A DNA stretch of 8,778 nt from Halanaerobiaceae bacterium (GTDB lineage: Bacteria > Bacillota > Halanaerobiia > Halanaerobiales > Halarsenatibacteraceae), in NCBI GenBank assembly GCA_003554685.1, contig PWHA01000255.1:1-8778 (forward strand), in the 5' to 3' direction. The position numbers and the translations under genes were made by a program. Under the pieces are notes generated by a model. That model had not been told where the DNA came from. It made no database searches and saw nothing but the letters and a program-made list of their open reading frames with translations. Each line of letters begins with the position of its first letter. Positions within the stretch are counted from its first letter, which is position 1. Below are positions 1 to 6,325 of the stretch, piece by piece.

Positions 1-151
1 ATCCGGTTGCCGAGCCGCTGCCTGTTAACTCCAGCACATACCAGGTCAGGGCAATGTAGTGAATTCCATTGCCAATCCTGGAGGCCAGCCCTCCAAAAAA
101 CAGCAGCATAAAATCTCTATTCTGATATAAACTGCTCTTCTCCTCCAGCAT
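1..151 (-). CDS. MFS transporter, N-terminal fragment (cut by window edge)
   Basis: This is the first 50 codons of a gene that continues past base 1. The start is the ATG at 151-149, preceded by AGGGGG six bases upstream, a good ribosome binding site. The translated piece begins with a short charged cytoplasmic stretch, then NRDFMLLFFGG, followed by a first membrane helix and ALTWYVLELTGSGSATG. The pattern of an N-R-x-F start, helix 1, and a W-x-V-x-x-x-T-x-S-x-x-x-x-G loop before helix 2 is typical of major facilitator superfamily drug or siderophore exporters of the MFS_3/EntS-like type. The substrate cannot be told from this fragment. The gene stands apart from the unit upstream, separated by a strong terminator and its own probable promoter. 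Confidence 0.75.
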   Translation of the reverse strand, partial: MLEEKSSLYQNRDFMLLFFGGLASRIGNGIHYIALTWYVLELTGSGSATG

Positions 152-273
152 GATTTTCCCCCTAAAGTTTGGTTTATTTATAGTTGTCCGATAAAACCAT
201 TGTATTTTGATCTGGCACCTGGTATATTACCTGTTTCTTAAATAAATATATATGATTTTTTATTTGTATTATA

Positions 274-302
274 ATAATATATCATAAAATTAATTATTTC
301 AA
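274..302 (-). promoter_or_regulatory. Candidate sigma-A promoter for the MFS gene
   Basis: On the minus strand, TTGAAA (302-297) is followed after exactly 17 bases by TATTAT (279-274), close to the TTGACA/TATAAT consensus. A TATAAT lies three bases further on. Transcription would start near 267, giving a leader of roughly 115 bases before the ATG at 151. The region is so AT-rich that TATAAT-like hexamers arise by chance, so the main support is the -35 match with ideal spacing and the position between a terminator and a gene start. Confidence 0.4.
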
Positions 303-307
303 GTATA

Positions 308-326
308 ATATTAAATTATTTAATAT
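308..326. repeat. AT-only inverted repeat just upstream of the candidate promoter
   Basis: ATATTAAAT and ATTTAATAT form perfect 9-base arms around a single central T. The element sits five bases upstream of the candidate -35 box, where an operator or an UP-like element could lie. Because it is made only of A and T in AT-rich DNA, chance is a serious alternative. Confidence 0.3.
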
Positions 327-374
327 AATTTTTAATGTTAATTGCATTTTACTGTCTTAAAATTTATTTTTCAT

Positions 375-413
375 AAAAAAACCTGTTAATGACAAACAGG
401 TGTCATTAACAGG
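375..413 (-). terminator. Rho-independent terminator after the CofE-like gene
   Basis: Bases 382-394 and 401-413 are perfect 13-base inverted arms (CCTGTTAATGACA and its complement) with a 6-base loop. Read on the minus strand, the stem ends in CCTGTTAACAGG-type pairing directly followed by TTTTTTT, the classic intrinsic terminator layout. It lies about 130 bases beyond the stop codon of the CofE-like gene and so ends the amidase/CofE-like unit before the MFS gene. Confidence 0.88.
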
Positions 414-542
414 AATTCTTAAAATTTAATTTATGCAGTTTTCCACTTTTATCTCAAAACCAGCATTATATCAACACCAGCACTACTTAATAAACACTAA
501 ATATGACTTTATAAGCAAGTAAGATAACTGACAAAATTATTT

Positions 543-1718
543 TTAGTCGTCAGCCAGGCTATCAAAATAGCCCTGAATCAGAATAACCGGAGTTCCCTTA
601 TCTCCGCTTCCGCTGACCAGATCACAGAGACTGCCGAGCAGATCGGTCAGCTGCCGGGGGGTTGTCCCCTGGGCTTCCATTTTTCCTACCAGATCGGCAT
701 CTTTCCCAGCTATCTCTTCCCGGGCTGCTTCCAGCAGTTCATCGCCCTCCAGACCCTTAAGTTTGTTATCTGCCAGATATTTGAGCTTAATTTCATTGGG
801 AGTGCCCGCCAGCCCTGAAGTAAAGGCCGGGGAAACCACCGGATCTGCCAGCTCCCAGATCTGAGCTGTGGGGTCTTTATAAGCTCCATCACCATAGATC
901 AAAACCTCAATACTACTTCCTGTTTCTTCTTTCAATCTTGCCTGAATCCTTTCAACCAGCTCCTGACCCTGCCGGGGGAATAACTTCAGTTTTTCCTCGG
1001 TGGCTTTATTGGAGCCCAGCAGGCCGTATTCAGGGTTATATCCTTCTCCTTTATCCCGGGTGCAGAGCTCATCGAGAGCAAGCAGTTTTCTGGCGCCAGC
1101 CTGCTGCAAAATACTCCTGGTGGTATGACGGCTGTGAATATCTGCCACCAGAACATCGCCGGTATAGTCGAGAATTTTTTCCGGATTATTTGCCAGAAAA
1201 ACCTCCAGGTTTTCTCCCCCTACTTCCTGATAAAGATCCAGGTAGTTAATCCCGGTATAGGGATGTTTGAAATCCGGAAAAATTTTCTTATATTTTTCCC
1301 GGGTTATTTTATCCTCATAAGGCTTTATTCCCGCTTCTCTCATTTTTTCCGGGTCAAGAACCGGATTGCCAACTTCATCCCGGGGATAACTTAACTGCAG
1401 ATAAATTTTACAGCCGCTGCGGGCAATACCCTGGAGAATCATGGCAAATCTGTTTCTGCTGAGAATCGGAAAAACAACGCCTATTTCTTTCTGGTAATTA
1501 TCATTAATCTCTGCAGCAATATCATCAATGGTAATATAATTCCCCTGAGCCCGGGCTACCACGGATTCGGTAATTCCTACCACATCTTTATCCTGAAAAC
1601 TAAAGCCCTCCTGTCTGGCTGAGTCCAGCAGGGAAGATACCACAATTTCTTCCAGATTATCGCCTTCTTGAATAATTGGAGTTCTAATTCCTCTTGCCTG
1701 TGTGCCTAATCTTCTCAT
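543..1718 (-). CDS. CofE-like (F420-0:gamma-glutamyl ligase domain) protein, function unknown
   Basis: A 391-residue protein. The N-terminal third (IRTPIIQEGDNLEEIV, then DKDVVGITESVVARAQG at about 44-60) matches the F420_ligase fold (PF01996), in which CofE adds glutamates to coenzyme F420-0 in archaea and actinobacteria. Archaeal CofE is only about 250 residues long. This longer form, with conserved blocks such as FPILSRNRF (83-91), YGLLGSNKATEE (231-242), YGDGAYKDP (275-283) and the C-terminal GSGDKGTPVILIQGYFD, is as I recall widespread in Clostridia and relatives, most of which lack F420. Its reaction is therefore unknown; ATP-dependent glutamyl or amide-bond ligation is an inference from the fold. 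I start it at the ATG at 1718: GAGGTG sits six bases upstream, and relatives begin with the same M-R-x-L-G-T-x-x-R-G-I-R-T-P pattern. A TTG at 1772 would add 18 residues but has no good ribosome binding site. The stop is TAA. The gene follows the amidase gene by 95 bases. Confidence 0.85.
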   Translation of the reverse strand: MRRLGTQARGIRTPIIQEGDNLEEIVVSSLLDSARQEGFSFQDKDVVGITESVVARAQGNYITIDDIAAEINDNYQKEIGVVFPILSRNRFAMILQGIARSGCKIYLQLSYPRDEVGNPVLDPEKMREAGIKPYEDKITREKYKKIFPDFKHPYTGINYLDLYQEVGGENLEVFLANNPEKILDYTGDVLVADIHSRHTTRSILQQAGARKLLALDELCTRDKGEGYNPEYGLLGSNKATEEKLKLFPRQGQELVERIQARLKEETGSSIEVLIYGDGAYKDPTAQIWELADPVVSPAFTSGLAGTPNEIKLKYLADNKLKGLEGDELLEAAREEIAGKDADLVGKMEAQGTTPRQLTDLLGSLCDLVSGSGDKGTPVILIQGYFDSLADD

Positions 1719-1724
1719 ATCTTT

Positions 1725-1731
1725 CACCTCT
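1725..1731 (-). promoter_or_regulatory. Ribosome binding site that decides the CofE-like start
   Basis: On the minus strand, AGAGGTG is followed by AAAGAT and then ATG (1718-1716). This strong site with ideal 6-base spacing selects the ATG at 1718 over the upstream in-frame TTG at 1772, which has only weak purine-rich sequence before it. Confidence 0.75.
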
Positions 1732-1813
1732 AGAATATTATTCGCTATCAACTGGAAAATGTCCTGCCTCAACTTCTGGCTCTTTTGAAAACCTGCAGTT
1801 AAAATATTTAGTT

Positions 1814-3271
1814 CTATTTTTGTCCTGCTTGGCTCTTCTTTTGTTCTACTAAATAGGGAAAAGAAAAAGACTGTTCCAGCTGGTGGGCAGCCTGTAATAA
1901 TAAATCATCTTTAAAATAATCGCCGATTAACTGTACTCCCACCGGCAGATTCTGTCCGGTTAAACCAGCCGGTAATGAAATCGCCGGTCTGCCGGTTAAA
2001 TTGGCTGCTATGGTGAAGTCAGGGCTGGTGTATTCGCTGACAGGATCATTTCTTACCACTATTTTTCGGGGAGGATAGGAAGTGGTAGGAGTTAGGATGA
2101 AGTCACAGCTCTCAAAGAGAGAATTAAATTTTTCTATAATCAATGTTCTGATTCGCAGGGCCTGATAATAATATTTTATTCTATCCATTACCAGACCTCC
2201 CAGGAGAATTCGGCGTTTTGTTTCTGAACCCAGCATGCCACTGTTGGCTTCAGTCAGCCTGTTATTGATACTATCATCCGCAAAACAGATGCCGTTTAGT
2301 TCCTTCTCCATTTCTTTTAAACAGCCATAAACCTCAGCATGAGCAATTATATAATAAGTGATTTTTACAGGATCAATCTCCGGAAGCTGGACTTCTCTGA
2401 TATTACCCCCAAGCTTCTTTATCTCTTCCTGAGCTGCTAAAACTATTTTTCTAATTTCCGGATCAATATTGCCGGTTAGATAATTCTGAGCGACCCCAAA
2501 GGTTATACCTGTAATATCCTCCTCAAGATCGCCAAGATATTTTGGTCTTTTTCCCCTCACCAGCCGGGGGTCATTTTTATCCACCTCAGAAATTATATCC
2601 ATTAACAAAGCAGCATCTCTGACACTGTTGGTAATCGGCCCGATCTGATCAAGAGAGGGAGCAAAGGCATTTAAACCGCAGCGGGAAACCAGACCATAAG
2701 TTGGTTTAAAACCCACCACCCCGCAGTGAGCAGCCGGGTGCCGGACCGAGCCACCAGTATCTGTACCCAGGGCAGCCGGAACCAGACCTGCAGCCACTGC
2801 TGCCGCCGAGCCTCCACTGGAACCGCCCGGTATGTGTTCCGGATTCCAGGGATTTAAAGTCTGCAGCAATACATCATCACTATCCGGGGGCACCATCCCA
2901 AATTCATCAAGATTGGTCTTGCCGGCAATAATTCCTCCTGAATTTATAATTGTCTGAACTACAAAGGCATTAAATCTATTAGATTTTTTAGGTTTAACCC
3001 GGGAAGCACAGCTGGTGGGAAAATCTCTGGTGGCAATATTATCTTTAATTCCCACCGGTATCCCGGTGAGCAGATCCTTACTGCCTTTCCTCTTCCTCTC
3101 ATTTTTCCAGGCCTTTCCCGGCATATCCTGAGCATAAATAATAAAAGCTCTATATCTGGGGTTTAATAACTCTATTCTACGCTGATAGTGCTCTGCAATT
3201 TCCACCGGGCTAATTTTATCCTCTTCCCGGGCCTCGATCAAATCAGTCAGCTTCAATTGAAAAATTTCCAT
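1814..3271 (-). CDS. Amidase-signature family enzyme, GatA-like
   Basis: A 485-residue cytoplasmic hydrolase of the amidase signature family (PF01425). The Ser-cisSer-Lys triad is intact: Lys76 in GIPVGIKDNI, Ser151 in PGGSSGGS, and nucleophile Ser175 in GTDTGGSVRHPA; the 24-residue gap between the serines is the family norm. Much of the chain follows GatA, the glutaminase subunit of Asp/Glu-tRNA amidotransferase (GVVGFKPTYGLVSR, SLDQIGPIT, KRRILLG, LPVGVQLIG). It departs from GatA where that protein has M-G-S-S-T-E-N-S after D-E-F: here the sequence is MVPPDSDD (126-133). The segment around 312-345 also lacks the GatA A-R-F-D-G-V-R-Y-G block. No gatB or gatC is nearby. I infer a free-standing amidase with its own substrate, though a spare GatA cannot be excluded. 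The ATG at 3271 has a perfect AGGAGG eight bases upstream. The stop is TAG, followed in frame by AAC TAA. The CofE-like gene lies 95 bases downstream, probably in the same transcript. Confidence 0.88.
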   Translation of the reverse strand: MEIFQLKLTDLIEAREEDKISPVEIAEHYQRRIELLNPRYRAFIIYAQDMPGKAWKNERKRKGSKDLLTGIPVGIKDNIATRDFPTSCASRVKPKKSNRFNAFVVQTIINSGGIIAGKTNLDEFGMVPPDSDDVLLQTLNPWNPEHIPGGSSGGSAAAVAAGLVPAALGTDTGGSVRHPAAHCGVVGFKPTYGLVSRCGLNAFAPSLDQIGPITNSVRDAALLMDIISEVDKNDPRLVRGKRPKYLGDLEEDITGITFGVAQNYLTGNIDPEIRKIVLAAQEEIKKLGGNIREVQLPEIDPVKITYYIIAHAEVYGCLKEMEKELNGICFADDSINNRLTEANSGMLGSETKRRILLGGLVMDRIKYYYQALRIRTLIIEKFNSLFESCDFILTPTTSYPPRKIVVRNDPVSEYTSPDFTIAANLTGRPAISLPAGLTGQNLPVGVQLIGDYFKDDLLLQAAHQLEQSFSFPYLVEQKKSQAGQK

Positions 3272-3330
3272 CCAATAATCCTCCTATACTTAAAACCAAA
3301 TCCTGCATAGAGGTGCTTATTACTCAGACA

Positions 3331-3360
3331 GAAAAGTGCCACCCCGCCAAGGGGGGGGCA
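3331..3360 (-). terminator. Probable terminator of the methyltransferase-importer operon
   Basis: On the minus strand, TGCC-C-CCCC and GGGG-T-GGCA form a nine-position stem with one internal C/T mismatch and a 6-base loop (stem bases 3337-3345 and 3352-3360). It is followed by CTTTTC, a short and imperfect U tract. The position, 45 bases beyond the binding-protein stop codon and before the amidase ribosome binding site, suits an intrinsic terminator, probably a leaky one. No clear promoter for the amidase gene is visible downstream of it, so some read-through is plausible. Confidence 0.55.
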
Positions 3361-3370
3361 GCTTATATCT

Positions 3371-3391
3371 CAGGCCATTTTCCGGAGCCTG
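3371..3391 (-). other. Small hairpin downstream of the binding-protein gene
   Basis: CAGGC and GCCTG are perfect 5-base arms around an 11-base loop, 14 bases past the binding-protein stop codon and just ahead of the larger GC-rich hairpin. It lacks a U tract, so it may at most protect the mRNA 3' end. Confidence 0.3.
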
Positions 3392-3404
3392 TTAACTATT
3401 GTTT

Positions 3405-4334
3405 TTAAATTAAGCCCTCTTCTTCCAGAAATTCTGCTGCTGCTTCATCGGGTTCATATCCTTCGATATCTACCAGAGCATTTAATCTCTGCATTGTTGC
3501 ATCATCCAGTCGTTCAATTAGAGGCTGAAGAATCTCTTCAATTTCAGGATACCTCTCTAAAGTATCTGCTCTGATAACCGGAGCTGCATTATAAACAGGA
3601 TGGTAGTTTTTGTCATCTTCCAGGGTTACCAGATCAAAGCCATCAATTCTGCCATCAGTGGCAAAGCCCATACCCAGAGCTACATCACCATCTCGCAGAG
3701 CACCATAGGTGATACCAGTATCCATAATCTGAGTGCGTTCAAAGAAGAAATCGTAATGCTCTGTCAGGCCAGGATAACCATCTTCCCGGACTGAATATTC
3801 ATGGTTGGTGGCAAATATCCACTGTCCCGGTTCAGGGGCCTGCACCCCTTCATTAATAGCTGCTGCCAGATCGCTTAAGGTTTCTATGCCCAGTTCTTCA
3901 GCGTCCTCTCTTCTCATCATAATGGTATAGGTGTTATTAAGGGGAGCATAATTTAACCAGACCAGATTGTTTCTTTCTAAATCTTCATCTCTCACAATCC
4001 GATAGGCTTCCTCCGGTTCAGTAATCGGATCTTCAAAGCCCAGGTGAGTAATTAAGGCTGTTCCGGTATACTCCCAGCCCAGATCAACTTCGCCCTCTTC
4101 CTGGGCCTCCCGCAGGATAATTGTTCCACCCAGGTTCGTTTCATCAACAGTAGGAATATCATTGGCTTCCAACACCTGAATTGTCAGCTGTCCCAGAATT
4201 AACTGCTCGGTAAACTCTTTAGAACCAACAACTACCGGGTCTTCAGCCAAAGCTTCCCAAGTCCAGCCCAGTACCAGAGCAAAAAGCACGATAATTACCA
4301 GTAAATAACCGGTTTTTCCTGTCAATCTTCTCAT
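3405..4334 (-). CDS. opuCC: Quaternary-amine (glycine betaine/choline-type) substrate-binding protein
   Basis: A 309-residue exported protein of the OpuAC/ProX-like family (PF04069, OpuC subtype), which captures betaine-type compounds for the adjacent ABC importer. Residues 1-30 form a signal peptide: R-R-L-T-G-K at the N-terminus, a hydrophobic core LLVIIVLFALVLGW, and a type I cleavage site after ALA. Mature-protein landmarks are GSKEFTEQLILG (37-48), the EYTGT block (88-92), which matches OpuCC, and FATDGRIDGFDLVTLEDD (224-241) with YNAAPVIR, also an OpuCC-like segment. Several tyrosines (89, 129, 136, 210) could build the aromatic cage for a quaternary ammonium group; this assignment is inferred. 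There is no cysteine anywhere, so no lipoprotein anchor, unlike most Gram-positive homologues, and the protein is strongly acidic. The start ATG has AAGGAGG upstream. It follows the second permease by 99 bases, which include a hairpin. Substrate specificity is not proven. Confidence 0.9.
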   Translation of the reverse strand: MRRLTGKTGYLLVIIVLFALVLGWTWEALAEDPVVVGSKEFTEQLILGQLTIQVLEANDIPTVDETNLGGTIILREAQEEGEVDLGWEYTGTALITHLGFEDPITEPEEAYRIVRDEDLERNNLVWLNYAPLNNTYTIMMRREDAEELGIETLSDLAAAINEGVQAPEPGQWIFATNHEYSVREDGYPGLTEHYDFFFERTQIMDTGITYGALRDGDVALGMGFATDGRIDGFDLVTLEDDKNYHPVYNAAPVIRADTLERYPEIEEILQPLIERLDDATMQRLNALVDIEGYEPDEAAAEFLEEEGLI

Positions 4335-4382
4335 TAATTATTCCCTCCTTGTAATATTGTAATTAAATGTTCTTCTTAAAAT

Positions 4383-4402
4383 ACCTGACATCAGCGTCAG
4401 GT
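4383..4402 (-). promoter_or_regulatory. Intercistronic hairpin between permease and binding-protein genes
   Basis: ACCTGAC (4383-4389) and GTCAGGT (4396-4402) are perfect 7-base arms with a 6-base loop. On the minus strand the stem is followed by ATTTTAAG. It sits in the 99-base gap ahead of the binding-protein gene, the longest gap in the operon. It could be a weak terminator, or an mRNA stabiliser that raises binding-protein output relative to the permeases; the U tract is too short to call it a full terminator. Confidence 0.45.
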
Positions 4403-4433
4403 TTAAAACCTTAGTTTTTTGTTAAAGCCGATA

Positions 4434-5153
4434 CTACCACTTAACCAGGCGGAGCTTAATCTGACCTATCCAGAAATCAAGCAGGATGGCCAGCAGGGCA
4501 CTTAAACCTGCCCCGGTTATAATTATCATATTACGTCTGATGGAGAGTCCGGTTACAATCAAATCTCCCAGACCTCCAGCTCCGATAAAGGTCGCCAGGG
4601 TTGCCGTGCCAACATTTATTACGATTGCAGTTCGAATACCTGCAGTAATAATCGGTGCAGCCAGGGGCAGTTCTATCCTGGTCAGGATTCTTCTGCCGCT
4701 CATCCCCATCCCCCGGGCTGACTCTATCACATCATCGCTGATGCTAGTTATCCCGGCAAAGGTGTTGCGGAGAATGGGCAGGATTGAATACAGCCAGATG
4801 GCAAAGACAGCAGTATTAAATCCCAGTCCCAGAATTGCATAAAATAGAGCCAGGATAGCCAGACTTGGTACAGTCTGACCCACGTTTACTATATTTTCAA
4901 ATACCTTTCCAATATAATAGAATTGGGGCCGGGAGAGTAAAATCCCTCCTGGTATCCCAACTGCCAGAGCCCCTACCATCGACACACCTACAATCAGCAT
5001 ATGCTCTCGAAAGGCCCGCCAGATATTTTCTCCTGAAAGCATTCTTTCCACCATGCTGTCAGTCGGGTTCTCCATTACATAATAAACCAGCACAGCACCA
5101 AGGACAAAAACTAATCCGGTTACAACCACAAGTTTAATATTTTCCTTTTTCAT
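4434..5153 (-). CDS. Osmoprotectant ABC importer permease, second copy
   Basis: A 239-residue membrane protein of the BPD_transp_1 family (PF00528), OpuCB/OpuCD type. It has an N-terminal helix (about 8-26), a hydrophilic stretch, then roughly five further membrane segments. The EAA loop that docks on the ATPase lies at about 144-163 (ESARGMGMSGRRILTRIELP), and GAGGLGDLI (191-199) is the conserved block after it. Together with the shorter permease upstream it should form the heterodimeric channel. The ATG at 5153 comes five bases after the ATPase stop codon, and its ribosome binding site (AGGAGGTGAGG) lies in the last codons of the ATPase gene, so translation is probably coupled. The stop is TAG with an in-frame TAA four codons on. 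Compared with the upstream permease it carries about 30 extra N-terminal residues that add a helix. I cannot say which permease corresponds to OpuCB and which to OpuCD. Confidence 0.92.
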   Translation of the reverse strand: MKKENIKLVVVTGLVFVLGAVLVYYVMENPTDSMVERMLSGENIWRAFREHMLIVGVSMVGALAVGIPGGILLSRPQFYYIGKVFENIVNVGQTVPSLAILALFYAILGLGFNTAVFAIWLYSILPILRNTFAGITSISDDVIESARGMGMSGRRILTRIELPLAAPIITAGIRTAIVINVGTATLATFIGAGGLGDLIVTGLSIRRNMIIITGAGLSALLAILLDFWIGQIKLRLVKW

Positions 5154-5158
5154 TATCC

Positions 5159-6262
5159 CTACCTCACCTCCTGCAGCAGATCCTGAAGGGTAATAATGTC
5201 TCTAAAAAATCCCTTCTCCTCATCCACGACAGGGACATAACCCTCACCACTTTCCAGCATAATTGATAGACTATCATTCAGGGTAGAATCTGCTGTTACC
5301 TGTTCATGAATTTCATCCACCAGTTCACCGGCTGTTTCACCTTCCTTCTTGAGGCTCTGTTCATCCACCCTTCCCAGCAGAAGACCATCTTCATTGATCA
5401 CCATTAAGGCTCCAACCTTGCTCTTAGACAGCTTCTCTTTAATATCCTGCCTGCCATTACCTTCAGCAACACTGTATTTATCTGCATCTTCTGCAATTAT
5501 ATCCTCAACTCTGATCAAATGGAGTCGTTTTATTGATCTATTTCTGCCCACCAGCTGGGTAACAAATTCATTGGCGGGAGCATCGAGCAGTTCTTCAGGG
5601 GTGGAATGCTGAACTAGTTCTCCCTCTCTCAAGACCGCTATTTTATCACCCATTTTAATCGCTTCATTAATGTCATGGGTGACAAAAATTATCGTTTTAT
5701 CCATCTTATCCAGGATTCTCAGGAATTCATTCTGCAGTCTGGCCCGGGTAATGGGATCCACTGCTGCAAAGGGTTCATCCATCAGCATCACTGGAGGATC
5801 CGCAGCCAGAGCTCTTGCTACTCCTACCCGCTGACGCTGGCCCCCGGATAGAGCCGCAGGCCTTCTATCGCTGTAAATTTCGGGATCCAGTCCCATTAAA
5901 TCAAGCAGCTCTTTCACTCTTTTGTTAGTCCTCTCCCGGTCCCAGCCCAGTTCCCGGGGTACTGTGGCAATATTTTCTTTAATGGTCATATGGGGGAAAA
6001 GCCCGATTTCCTGAATAACGTAACCTATACCTCTTCTTAAGTCTATTTCATTAAACTCTGAGGTTTTTTTACCATCCAGATAAATCTCTCCCCCATCCGG
6101 TTCTTGGAGTCTGTTAATCATTTTCATGGTTGTTGTTTTTCCACAACCGGATGGTCCTACCAGCACACAAACCTCGCCTTCATCTACTTCTAGAGATAAG
6201 TTATTAACTGCCGGACGATCCAGTCCTGGAAAATGCTTGGTTAAGTTTTCTAATTTTATCAT
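5159..6262 (-). CDS. opuCA: Osmoprotectant ABC importer ATPase with tandem CBS domains
   Basis: A 367-residue ATP-binding subunit that powers betaine/choline import at the inner face of the membrane. All nucleotide-binding motifs are intact: Walker A GPSGCGKT (36-43), Q-loop Gln84 in YVIQEIGLFPH, signature LSGGQRQR (138-145), Walker B VMLMDEP with catalytic Glu163, and switch His196 in VTHDINEA. The Y-V-I-Q-x-x-G-L-F-P-H form of the Q-loop is typical of the OpuA/ProV/OpuC branch. Residues about 245-365 hold two CBS domains (GALMVINEDGLLLGRVD; VPVVDEEKGFFRDIITLQDLL); in OpuA and OpuC these domains regulate transport through ionic strength or nucleotide binding. The ATG at 6262 follows GGGGG at seven bases. 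It is 63 bases downstream of the first permease and ends in TAG five bases before the second. The TAG is followed by GGA TAA, and that TAA overlaps the next start codon as TAATG. Confidence 0.95.
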   Translation of the reverse strand: MIKLENLTKHFPGLDRPAVNNLSLEVDEGEVCVLVGPSGCGKTTTMKMINRLQEPDGGEIYLDGKKTSEFNEIDLRRGIGYVIQEIGLFPHMTIKENIATVPRELGWDRERTNKRVKELLDLMGLDPEIYSDRRPAALSGGQRQRVGVARALAADPPVMLMDEPFAAVDPITRARLQNEFLRILDKMDKTIIFVTHDINEAIKMGDKIAVLREGELVQHSTPEELLDAPANEFVTQLVGRNRSIKRLHLIRVEDIIAEDADKYSVAEGNGRQDIKEKLSKSKVGALMVINEDGLLLGRVDEQSLKKEGETAGELVDEIHEQVTADSTLNDSLSIMLESGEGYVPVVDEEKGFFRDIITLQDLLQEVR

Positions 6263-6325
6263 TGAAATCCCCCTTGTTTTCCAGCTCCTCTTTCCTGCTA
6301 GCTGCTAAAAGATTATCTCAGTTTC

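Larger units (their letters stand above)
152..542. other. AT-rich gene-free spacer
   Basis: These 391 bases hold no convincing gene on either strand. Bases 240-380 are almost entirely A and T. The spacer contains the terminator of the CofE-like gene (375-413), a candidate promoter for the MFS gene (274-302) and an AT-only palindrome (308-326). Between 420 and 542 I see no structure beyond short chance repeats. The low GC contrasts sharply with the flanking coding DNA. Confidence 0.7.

Noticed and set aside
152..374. CRISPR array, riboswitch or mobile-element end in the AT-rich spacer
   Set aside because: There are no regularly spaced repeats, no conserved riboswitch core and no terminal repeats with a transposase; only simple AT-rich sequence is present.
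938..1394. Two overlapping plus-strand open frames (103 and 89 codons) inside the CofE-like gene
   Set aside because: They are antisense to a conserved gene, resemble no family I know and have no neighbours on that strand.
1719..1772. Upstream TTG start giving a 409-residue CofE-like protein
   Set aside because: It has no good ribosome binding site, while the ATG at 1718 has GAGGTG at six bases and matches the usual N-terminus of the family.
543..3271. An F420 biosynthesis or tRNA amidotransferase (GatCAB) locus
   Set aside because: No other F420 synthesis gene and neither gatB nor gatC is present, and the amidase and CofE-like proteins both differ from the true pathway enzymes in length or motifs.
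4486..4842. 118-codon open frame on the plus strand inside the second permease gene
   Set aside because: It is antisense to a clear membrane-protein gene; its long hydrophobic composition mirrors the permease codons, and it has no independent family features.
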